Of a stretch of DNA of 64,000 bases, positions 11,473-20,484 are shown piece by piece (position 1 is the stretch's first letter; each line of letters opens with the position of its first letter). Origin of the DNA: Plectosphaerella cucumerina (lineage: Eukaryota > Ascomycota > Sordariomycetes > Glomerellales > Plectosphaerellaceae); the NCBI GenBank assembly GCA_020746995.1, contig JAGPXD010000007.1, positions 806,001 through 870,000 of the forward strand. Direction: 5' to 3'. Under the pieces are notes generated by a model, which had not been told where the DNA came from, did no database searches, and saw only the letters and a list, made by a program, of their open reading frames with translations. Made by a program: the position numbers and the translations under genes.

Positions 11473-13840
11473 ATGCGGACCCAGCAGCTCTCCGTCGTCG
11501 CAGTCCTCGCGGCAGGCGCATCGGCTTGCCAGCGCGACTTCAACATCGAAGCGCGCCACACGCACCGCCAGCCCCTCGTCAAGCGCAACGACGACTGGCC
11601 GCCGGTGCTCAGCGAGCACGAGACCCTTCTGTCCAACTCGTTCGACAACGTCTCCATTGACGAGTGGTCGAACTACTACGGTCACCAGAACAAGCTCGCT
11701 GGCTACGGCAAGGAGGCGGCGCAATGGACCGCGGACCGCTGGACCGAGAACGGCTTCGAGGCGCACCTCAACGAGTACCATGTCTACCTTCGCTACCCCG
11801 TCAGCGCGTCCCTGCACCACACCAACGACGACGGCGAGCGATCCCAAGTCAACATTGAGGAGGATGTGCTTGAGGAAGACGACGCGACGGGCTATGATGC
11901 CATCTCCCAGCAGACGTGGCTGGGGTACTCGCCTTCTGGGAACGTGTCTGCGGAATACGTCTACGCGGGGTAAGTCAAGTCGAAGCATGCTTCTGGGGTG
12001 TTTAACTGACCCTTTGCAGCCGTGGCTCCATCGAGGATTTCCAGACTCTTGTCGATTTTGGAGTTGAGATCGAGGGCAAGGTCGCTCTGATCCGCTACGG
12101 CGGCCTCTTCCGTGGTCTCAAGGTCAAGAACGCCCAGGACTTTGGCGCCATTGCTGCCGTCATTTTCCTCGACCCCGCCGACGATGGTGAGATCACCGTC
12201 GCCAACGGCTATGAGTCGTATCCTGGTAGGTGCCCTCGAGATGCTCTTAGACCTGCCATGGATGCTGACCAGACCAGACGGCCCTGCCAGGAGCCCCAAC
12301 GCTGTCCAGAAGGGGTCCACGCTCTTCCTGTCGACCTACCCCGGCGATCCCACGACGCCAGGTTACCCTTCACACGAGGATGCTCCTCGCGCCGACCCCT
12401 CGAACGTTCTTCCCCGCATCCCATCCCTCCCGGTCTCGCAGGCGGCTGCTGCCCCCCTGCTCGCCGCCCTGAACGGCCACGGTGTGTCGGGAGAAGAGGT
12501 CAACCGCACCAACTGGATCGGCGCCCTGGACGCGGAGTACTTCACGGGCCCAGCGCCCGGCGTCAAGCTGGACCTCGATGTCGTCTCCCGCGAGGCCATC
12601 ACGCCGGTGCACAATGTCATCGGGTGGATCAACGGCACCAACTCGGACGAGACGATCATCATCGGTAACCACCGCGACACCTGGATGGTGGTAAGTCGAG
12701 GGCAACTGCTCTTTTCTCGGAAATCATGCTAATGAGGATAGGGCGGCAACGGCGACCCTAACTCTGGCTCGTCCATCTTGATAGAGTTTACAAAGGCCAT
12801 CAAGAAGCTCCGCGAGACGGGCTGGCAGCCCAAGAGGAACATTGTGCTTGGGTCCTGGGATGCCGAGGAATGGGGTCTCATCGGCTCGGTTGAGTGGGTG
12901 GAGGAGCACGTCAACTGGCTGACGGAGACTGCTGTCGCCTACCTCAACATCGGTATGTGATCATGTGATGCCTGGACCAAGAAAAAGGCTTGAGCGAGAC
13001 TGACCCCGACTTACAGACGTCGCCGTGTCTGGCCCTAGGCCCAACCTTGCCACAACACCCGAGCTGCACACGCTTGCGACGGAAACGATGAAGAAGGTGA
13101 TCCACCCCAACTTTGGCGGCTTTAACCAGTCCCTGTATGACGCCTGGTACAACGCCTCGGGCGGCACGGTCGGCGTCCTCGGATCCGGGTCGGATTACAC
13201 CCCCTTCCTCCACCGTGGCATCAACTCTCTCGACGTCGGTTCCTCGGGCGGTCCGACGGACCCCATCTGGCACTACCACTCGAACTATGATACCTACCAC
13301 TGGATGTCGACCTTTGGCGACCCTGGCTTCCACGTACACGCTTCCCAGGGCCAGTACCTCGCACTGCTGGCGTACCACCTCTCGTCCGACGACGTTCTGC
13401 CCATCGACACGCAGAACTACGCCGTAGAGCTACGTGCCTACTACGACGATCTGTCCGAGTACGCTGAGGAGCAGGGCGCGGACCTGGATCTGTCGGAGCT
13501 CGATGAGGCCATTGAGAAGTTCCGCGTGGCAGCCGACGAGGTCAAGACACTTGAGGGGCTGGCGGTGTCGCTCGGCGACGAGGACCTGAAGACGGTTGTG
13601 AACCATAAGTACCGTGACTTCCAGAGGGGTTTCATCTCGCAGGGGGGACTGCCTGATCGCGAGTTCTACAAGCATGTGGCTACGGCGCCGGGACTGGACA
13701 CGGGGTACGCGGCTGTCACGTTCCCTGGTATTCATGAGGGGGTGCAGTATGCTGAGGATGGGGACTTTGAGGTCGCGCAGGAGTGGGTTGGAAAGACGGC
13801 GAAGGGTATTGTTACGGCCGCCAATATTCTGAAGACCTAG
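11473..13840 (+). CDS. M28 zinc carboxypeptidase, glutamate carboxypeptidase II (PSMA)-like
   Basis: Secreted or vacuolar metallopeptidase of 716 aa that should trim C-terminal residues from peptides. Exons: 11473-11969, 12020-12225, 12278-12690, 12742-12952, 13017-13840. An N-terminal signal peptide (LSVVAVLAAGASA) is followed by a PA-type insert (near GKVALIRYGGLF), the M28 catalytic domain and a C-terminal TFR-like dimerisation domain. Zinc and catalytic residues of PSMA are all present: His366 in GNHRDTW, Asp377 in GGNGDPNSG, Glu414/Glu415 in WDAEEWG, Asp443 in AYLNID and His530 in YHSNYDTY. The intron before Asp377 interrupts the metal site and its removal is required for an intact enzyme. 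Length and architecture match yeast Vps70/PSMA relatives. High confidence in the family, low on substrate. Confidence 0.93.
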
Positions 13841-14109
13841 ATAGACACAATGATGTCTACACGAGGGTAAAGAAACAGTCAAGCTTTTCGCGCCTTAATT
13901 TCATAGTTGCCGTATGGCTTGCATCCTCAAACACATGGTCCAGTTTCTATGATGGAGTTTTCATGACAATGCGCCACTCAGTGAGGGATTGCCAACGCTA
14001 CTGGCACTTCATGGCTTGCCAAGTGTTACATAAGTCCTCGCAGTATTTCAGAAACGTTCATCATTCTCCCCACCTTCACTTCCCGTTCACCGATCTCAGC
14101 ATGTCTGCC

Positions 14110-14850
14110 CTTACTTGCGAAACGGCTTCTCGTCAGCATCATGCTGGGATCGTGGTACCCTCGACCAAGACAACCTCACCCATGAAGACTTCCAGCGTAT
14201 TTTCTGGCCTCTCTCTTTTGAGTCAGAAGCTGCTGCGCAAGGCCAAGTTCTTGTTCGGTCTCTGGCTTCTGTGGGTGGCAATAGTTCCCCCTCGCAGTGA
14301 AACGACCAGTCTCAGCTTCCCGTTTACATTGGTCTCTGGCAACACCTCAGTCACACCACCGCAGCTCGACCCAATCGAGTTGCAGCAGCACTCTTATCTT
14401 GGTAAAAGAACTGCTGTATTTACTCTGAAGGAAGGCCGCCTAGCGTCAAAAGACTACGACAATGTCCTGTCCCGAAGCTCGTACAACCGAAAACAGGGGC
14501 CCGCAGCCGGTCTGGTGGTTTCATAAAGACCACGTGCAAGCATCGAGGCTTCGCAGTTCAGTATTTGCTCGGGTGCATGAAGATGGACCGATTCAGCTAC
14601 ATTTCCATGGTGAGTGCACCGGCTACTCCTTCTCTGTTGAAGGTATTTCAAGGATTGGATTGCTGAGTATGAGTGTTCGAAGGAGCCCCTCTCATCACAC
14701 ATCCGGGTACTGGCACTCTCAAGGCGGACGTGTTATGGAGGGAATCGCTTCGTGGTGGACCACGAACTCCTGTTTTTGTCAAACCTTGCGAAAGAATCCT
14801 TTCGCTACAGATCGGGCACAAGCTAGGTATGCTAGATCATTTCATTAAAA
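14110..14850 (+). pseudogene. Probable frameshifted relic of a small secreted-type protein
   Basis: Protein-like text moves between reading frames. One frame gives NGFSSASCWDRGTLDQDN and FWPLSFESEAAAQGQVLV, then stops at about 14302. A second gives FPFTLVSGNTSVTPP and AVFTLKEGRLASKDYDNVLS, up to about 14495. A third takes over at once with GPQPVWWFHKDHVQASRL. The last two read as one continuous beta-type protein (a 'gRLaS...PVWWF' pattern I associate with fungal secreted proteins of unknown function) broken by a one-base shift near 14490-14500. No splice pair repairs that break. A real gene with an unusual intron, or a sequencing error, is the alternative. I do not recognise the function. Confidence 0.35.
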
Positions 14851-16093
14851 TCGTTCATCGGGGTTTTGCTTGTAACAAATGGAGTCGTCCCGTGTCACCA
14901 CCATGGAATAGAACCGTCCCGTGGAAGTCTCATCTACCGGGGCGCCGACCAACAGATGCTAGCTCTCAGGCCAGACGCCACTTCATTAAAGACGAGTCAC
15001 TCGGCGATGGGGAAGCGGTTGCATCTCAGCCCAGGGCACAAACGAAGGACCGTGGGCCTTTTGGTCGCGAGGCTGATTTGGCGACTTGCCTGGGGTGAAG
15101 AAGTCCATTGACCTTTGCTTCCAGGGGTGTGGCGATGTTGCTCGGGCGGCAGACAGGGCTGTTGCCTCGACCATTTCAAGTTGGACATCCGAAAATGAGA
15201 CATCTCAAATCCGACAGAGATGTGTGTTTGTCATCTCAAACATTTTTGAAGTGGGATCTTACTCGTCCCACGTCATCGCTACTTGTCGAAGCTGGTCTGG
15301 CGATGCCGTCAAATGGCGACGTGAGGCCTCAACACCACGGACCTCCTTTGCCAGGCCGACCCCTGCTGGAGCAACGGCGCTGCTGCCTTCCCTCATAGGG
15401 CCGGCCGACCGGCCACTGGCAGCCCCCGCAATCACGACCGCCGGGGCGGGCAGGCAGGCAGTGCGATGCAGTGAGCCTCAGCCCAACCATCCCCCACCCA
15501 CTGGAGGCAGCCAACCTCGGCGAGGCAGCGGCAACGGCAGCGTTCAAGTTCCACAGCGGGTGAGTACTGGTCGGGCCGTCCTGCAGGCCGGCCAACCCGA
15601 TGGATTGATTCGCGAAATGAAGACCGTCTGCCGGGCAGGTGCTCGTTCGCATGGTTCGCGGGGATTCGGTGCGGGTGACTCAACCGGCCAGTCGAGGGAT
15701 CCAGTGGACAAGCGGTTGGCCTCAGTTCGCCATACCCAGAGAATGCTCGGAGGCTCTCGACTGGACCCTGAGCGCATGCTGTTCCTGGTGAGGACAGGAT
15801 TCGCCTCGCCTCCAGGCAACCCCTGCAGCCACCAGTACGGGCACGGTTAGGCGACGGCAATCCTTCGCACCAGTGCTGAGGACCGAGGCCAATAGCGGGA
15901 CTAGCGCGCCTAGGGTCCCTGGGCTGGGCTCCGCCACCGAGATGGAAGCCTGCCGCGATAGCGACACGACAGACCTGGAGCTCCTGTGTCAGGATGCCGC
16001 GCCAGAGAAAAGATGACTGCAGACTGAGGTGCAGCTCCTGCGGGCGACGTGTTCGACCCCAAGTCGCGTGCGCCGACGACAGGCTGCTGCAGC

Positions 16094-16099
16094 TATAAA
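16094..16099 (+). promoter_or_regulatory. TATA box upstream of AAA ATPase gene
   Basis: TATAAA about 185 bases before the ATG at 16281, followed by pyrimidine-rich leader sequence (CTTTTTTTCTGTTTCTTTCG, then CCAACC and CT-runs), typical of fungal transcription starts. Confidence 0.5.
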
Positions 16100-16280
16100 G
16101 CAGGCACCTGAGCATCTTTTTTTCTGTTTCTTTCGCACCTTCCAACCAACACTTTCTCCCCCCAGAGCTCCGGGCCGCCTGAATTGACGCGCCTTCCCAG
16201 AGTTTGCCCCTCCGTTCTTTGCCAGACCTTACCCATCACCTCAAACACCAAACACAAACACCCCTACAGTAGAACACACG

Positions 16281-18311
16281 ATGGCTCGCACACGACAGGC
16301 CGACGTCTCGGATGACGAGGCCGGCGGCTCCTCGTCTCGCAAGAACGAGTCCGAAGACACCCCCGCGTCCGACTCGGAGGACCAGAACGACAACGACGCC
16401 GCCAACGAGGAGAAGGAGAACGAGGACAACGCAGAAGACATTGACGAGACCATGGACGAGGAGACGGCAAAGGCCGCCCCCGGCTCCATCAGCGACACGA
16501 TCCAGCTCTACAAGTCCAAGAAGGACGAGGACGGCAACTGGACGTGGACCGACAAGTACCCCGAGAACGTCTACGACGCCGCCGAGAACAAGCGCACCGC
16601 AAAGTACGCCATCGTCGTGCGCAACGTCAAGAGCCAGGACAGTCGGAAGAAGCTCGAGGCCCACTCCATCGTCATCCAGAGCCCCTGGCTCAAGACGGCC
16701 CTCGCAGAGATCCTCAAGGATTACCCCGGCGTCGCCTGCGAGCTGCAGCGCCTCGAGTTCAAGGCCCCCTTCCAGCCCTTCGTTCACCGCTGGCAGGAGC
16801 TGGACGCCTACTCCAAGCGCGACGACCTCGACGAGCCCACCCGCGCCCACGTCGACATGCTGCACAAGATCCTCACCTACGAGATTGGCGATAAGATCGA
16901 GGCGTTCGAGGACTACATGCGCAACGGCGTCGTCACCTTTGAGGACCTGTGGATGATCTTCCCGCCCGGCGCCCCCATCGTCTCCGCCTTCCAGGGTCCC
17001 CTTTCCGCTTTTGAGACGAGCGAGATCGAGTACACCGAGACCCGCTGCGGTCGCTTCCTCGAGATCCGCTGCGACTGCGTCGACTACAACGGCACAGAGT
17101 TCGGTCGCTACCAGGAGAAGATGAACATTGCCGAGTTCCTTGGCACGAAGAAGATCACCGGCCTCAAGGCCTATCCTCTCAGTTTCCACGAGGACCAGGA
17201 CGCCCTGCGCAAGAAGCTCGAGCGCCGCGGCCAGACCTTTGAGGATCTTGCCGGCAATCATTACAAGGAGTACGCCGGCACGGCCATCACCTGGGATCGG
17301 GATGGCAACGAGGTCCCCATCCAGATCACCGGCCGCATCGTCGTCGACATCAAGTCGTTCAACTCCTACTCCCCTTACCCCTGCCGCTACCTCGACGACT
17401 GGTCCCCCCGCGACCTCGAGTCTCTCGCCAGGTACACGGCCGAGAACGGCCCCGGCCCCGACGGCAACCTCAAGCTCACCCCCTATCACAAGATGCTCAC
17501 CCGCTCCCGCACCCGCGGCTACTCCATCAAGCTCAAGAAGTGGCTCGACTTCTTCATCGACACAATCGCAGACATCACCTGGAGCACCTCGGCCTTTGAC
17601 AAGCTCGTCCTGCCTGAGGACCAGAAGGACCTCATCCTCTCCTTTGCCGAGTCGCAGCTCGAGGGTTCTTCGTTTGACGACGTCATCGCCGGCAAGGGCA
17701 AGGGTATCATCTGTCTTCTGTCCGGTCCCCCCGGCGTCGGCAAGACCCTGACGGCAGAGGCCGTCGCCGAGAGCCTCCGCGTGCCCCTCCACACCCTGAG
17801 CTCGGGCGACCTCGGCTCCGGCTCCTGGGAGGTCGAGCGCAACCTGACCGAGATCCTCGAGCTCGTCGCCCGCTGGAAAGCCATCCTCCTCATCGACGAG
17901 TGCGACGTCTTCCTCGAGGCCCGCAGCACCCACGACCTCGAGCGCAACAAGGTCGTCAGCATCTTCCTCCGCACCCTGGAATACTACGAGGGCATCCTCT
18001 TCATGACCACCAACCGCGTCGGCAACATCGACCAGGCCTTCCAGAGCAGGATCCACGTCTCCCTCGAGTACCCCGACCTCACCCCCGAGTCGCGCCGCGT
18101 CATCTGGCGAAACTTCCTCATCGGCACCTCGGCCGAGAATCAGTTCACCTCCAAGGACCTCGACGACCTCGCCGCCCTGTCCCTCAACGGCAGGCAGATC
18201 AAGAACATCCTCAAGACCGCGCAGCTGCTGGCATCGCGGCGCAAGGGTGCCCTTAGCAGGACGTTCATCGACACGGTGCTGGCTATTGAGAAGAGGCGCC
18301 CTACGGCATGA
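16281..18311 (+). CDS. AAA-family ATPase of the fungal DUF7025 type
   Basis: Single-exon gene of 676 aa. The first ~65 residues are highly acidic and disordered (repeats of E/D/N/S). A middle domain (about 100-400) corresponds to the DUF7025-like region found before the ATPase core in fungal members, with VEYTETR-like and YNGTEFGRY segments. The C-terminal AAA core carries Walker A GPPGVGKT at about 482-489, Walker B ILLIDECD at about 536-543, and a sensor-1 MTTNR at about 575. A serine/glycine-rich pore-loop-like segment (SSGDLGSG) follows Walker A. Function is unknown; such ATPases are often expanded in filamentous fungi and are thought to act as unfoldases or in stress and incompatibility. 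A long open frame on the opposite strand is a mirror effect of GC-rich codon use and is not a gene. Confidence 0.93.
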   Translation: MARTRQADVSDDEAGGSSSRKNESEDTPASDSEDQNDNDAANEEKENEDNAEDIDETMDEETAKAAPGSISDTIQLYKSKKDEDGNWTWTDKYPENVYDAAENKRTAKYAIVVRNVKSQDSRKKLEAHSIVIQSPWLKTALAEILKDYPGVACELQRLEFKAPFQPFVHRWQELDAYSKRDDLDEPTRAHVDMLHKILTYEIGDKIEAFEDYMRNGVVTFEDLWMIFPPGAPIVSAFQGPLSAFETSEIEYTETRCGRFLEIRCDCVDYNGTEFGRYQEKMNIAEFLGTKKITGLKAYPLSFHEDQDALRKKLERRGQTFEDLAGNHYKEYAGTAITWDRDGNEVPIQITGRIVVDIKSFNSYSPYPCRYLDDWSPRDLESLARYTAENGPGPDGNLKLTPYHKMLTRSRTRGYSIKLKKWLDFFIDTIADITWSTSAFDKLVLPEDQKDLILSFAESQLEGSSFDDVIAGKGKGIICLLSGPPGVGKTLTAEAVAESLRVPLHTLSSGDLGSGSWEVERNLTEILELVARWKAILLIDECDVFLEARSTHDLERNKVVSIFLRTLEYYEGILFMTTNRVGNIDQAFQSRIHVSLEYPDLTPESRRVIWRNFLIGTSAENQFTSKDLDDLAALSLNGRQIKNILKTAQLLASRRKGALSRTFIDTVLAIEKRRPTA

Positions 18312-18814
18312 ACGGCAGGGGGGAGGACGGCGTTTGGGTATGGACTGGGCTACGCATGGATACAGCGGGAGCGGGGTATTTCATTTTTGGGTCACGATCA
18401 TGATCACACGCCAGCGATGTTTAGAAGCTAGCATAGACGGAATGATACGATTTCACTGCGATCTTTGGAAGCAATTGAACGCCCGAAAAAGAAATTGCAG
18501 GAATGATCGTGTCGTGATCTCGAGGGAAGGCAGGCAGGCAAGCCCCTTGCACCCCGCCCCCAACACTGCAAGTGCAACTGCCAAGGGAGTTGGATGCGGG
18601 GTCTTCTCCTGCAGCCCTGGAGATGACACGACAAAACTGCTGCAGGCAGCAACACAGAGGCAACCCATGCCAAGGGGATTTCTGCCTGATTCCATCAACC
18701 GACTTCACTCCTTGCCCGATTCACAGCAACAAGCTACAGGCCAGGCTATCCAACCTGCACCACCTCATCACCTTGCATCCCACGCACGCAATTCACAGCC
18801 ACGCCTTGCTCGCA
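18312..18814. other. Intergenic region, no gene seen
   Basis: About 500 bases between two genes on the same strand. Contains the leader of the downstream gene; an upstream in-frame ATG at 18572 exists but the added residues are low-quality, so I treat them as 5' UTR. Confidence 0.4.
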
Positions 18815-19642
18815 ATGACAGACATACACCCCCAGGACGAGTCCCCCCTCTTCCGCCTGCCCTCGGAGATCCGTGAGAGGATCCAACGCTTGGCCCTCAC
18901 CGCGAATGACCTTTCGACCGCGGTCAGGCCCGCCGAATTCCGCGAAGCTGTCTTCCGCGTTCACGGTGGCGACAACACCCTACCTCTGGTTATGTGCACC
19001 TGCAAGAGGATGTACCTCGAGGTGCGACCGTTCGCATTCACAGAGATGATCGTCCACTACAAGGCCCAACCAGAATTGCCGCCTGTGATCGGCGTCCTCT
19101 TCCACGGCAACCTGCGACACGAGCGCATCCGCCGTATCTCAATGGTCTCCGACGACCCGACGGGGGTGAACTTTCTCGACCCGAAGTGGTACCAATTTCT
19201 GCATCCACTCCTCGTGCGCTGCACCGAGGTGGAGCACTTGGACTTTGAGTTTGGGGAGAACGTCTTCAGGAAGGAGGTCGAAGATACGCTGGGACCCTCT
19301 GAGGAGAGGACACTGCAGGGAGTAGGGACGCCGTATGACGAGACGGTGATGAGAAACTTCCCTCTGCCTCAGTGGCTGCAAGATGTGGCTAGGAACCCGA
19401 GTCTGAGACGGGTGTGCTGTGAGGGGGATATGCCGCCTGTCTGGTTGGAGAATCTGAGGAAGCAGTCGGAAGGGAGGATCCAGGTCTTCAGCGATGGGGT
19501 GCGGTTCAAGGAGAGGGAGGCCCCGGTGGAGTCGGTTGCGGATATGGAGGATCCTTTGAGTGTGAAGAAGGAGGAGGTTGAGTTTAGGGATCCTCAGATT
19601 CAGTTTGTGTATGAGGCTGCGTCGAGGTTTGACCAGGTTTGA
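18815..19642 (+). CDS. Hypothetical protein, fungal F-box/2EXR-like
   Basis: Intronless 276-codon gene. The N-terminal segment FRLPSEIRERIQRLAL resembles the F-box/2EXR opening (F-x-x-L-P-x-E-I-R-x-x-I), followed by TCKRMYLEVRPFAF, where such proteins usually carry a conserved helix. The rest has no domain I recognise; the C-terminal third is charged (E/D/K rich). The start is set at MTDIHPQDE because it lies 15 residues before the conserved LPSEIRE element. An adaptor role in ubiquitination is possible from the F-box likeness only. Confidence 0.7.
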   Translation: MTDIHPQDESPLFRLPSEIRERIQRLALTANDLSTAVRPAEFREAVFRVHGGDNTLPLVMCTCKRMYLEVRPFAFTEMIVHYKAQPELPPVIGVLFHGNLRHERIRRISMVSDDPTGVNFLDPKWYQFLHPLLVRCTEVEHLDFEFGENVFRKEVEDTLGPSEERTLQGVGTPYDETVMRNFPLPQWLQDVARNPSLRRVCCEGDMPPVWLENLRKQSEGRIQVFSDGVRFKEREAPVESVADMEDPLSVKKEEVEFRDPQIQFVYEAASRFDQV

Positions 19643-20484
19643 AGCTGACTTTCACTGCAAAGGGGAGCAGGTGGATGAGGTAGCTTTGTTGAGCCTCGGC
19701 CATGAAGTATGACATATCCCAGGGTCTCATCGCCAGCATCCAAGAATTACTCGTTCACCTGGTGGAGGATTTGTAGATGTAGGAAACGTTTCCTTGTGGA
19801 TGCCACGGTGAAGCTCCAAGTATGAATCAGCCATTTTTCAAGTCACATCGACTTCAATTCTCGGGCATGAAGCTGCGATTCTAGGCAGTTGATATCTGCT
19901 CTCTGTCAGTGGTCGCCCACCAGGGCTGGGCATGCTGACGTTCAACACCGAGATGAGGCTTGATCCCGGACTGCGTGATTCATTGGTATCTCCCCAGTTG
20001 TTCATCCTTGACATGATACAATACAAAGCCATTCGAGTAGTTTCAAAATCACTGGCTTCTTTCGGGGGGACTGTCTGACTCTCTAAACCACCGGCAATGA
20101 TCACGGCCCCGTCATTAGGACGAACATGACTCCGAGGTGCTGTTGTGAACAAGCACGGCCTTCCACAGCATCGCCTTATAAAACACCAATGGCCGTCTGC
20201 CGAGCCGCACTCCGGATCTGACCATTTTCAAGCGTCAACCAAATCAAAGCCTGTTCATCAGCCACCTACCAAGGAAAAAGAGATTCACCGTCTTCGTGAT
20301 CCGTGAGGACGCCCTCAGTAAGTACTACCCTGCCAGCTGTGGCCCTCTCAAAGACATGACAAGCACTTTTAAGACAAGTCTTGTGCAAAGGCAAAAGAAA
20401 ACAACCTATTTCTACATTTTGAATGACATCTCCTGACAAAGACACATCATCAAAGACACAACACACCCTCTCCCAGTTTTCACC
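19643..20484. other. Intergenic region upstream of RBR ligase
   Basis: 840 bases with no convincing frame. A TATAAAA box lies at 20177-20183, about 305 bases before the RBR start. The interval between it and the ATG is rich in CA and has GATGACATC-like sequence, consistent with a long leader. Confidence 0.45.
20177..20183 (+). promoter_or_regulatory. TATA box of the RBR ligase gene
   Basis: TATAAAA in an otherwise mixed sequence, about 305 bases upstream of the start codon at 20485. The spacing implies a leader of roughly 250 bases. Confidence 0.45.

Larger units (their letters stand above)
13841..16280. other. Long intergenic region with a degraded coding relic
   Basis: 2.4 kb. The part 14.1-14.85 kb looks like decayed coding sequence (listed separately). 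The part 14.9-16.0 kb has only motif-free GC-rich frames. A TATA-like box sits at 16094. Confidence 0.4.

Noticed and set aside
15086..15850. 254-codon plus-strand frame upstream of the AAA gene
   Set aside because: No ATG start of good context, no domain and a composition typical of chance frames in GC-rich DNA.
16236..18056. 606-codon open frame on the minus strand
   Set aside because: It mirrors the AAA ATPase gene exactly. Strong G/C preference at the third codon position removes stops on the opposite strand; the product is low-complexity V/L/G/A/D/E text without motifs.
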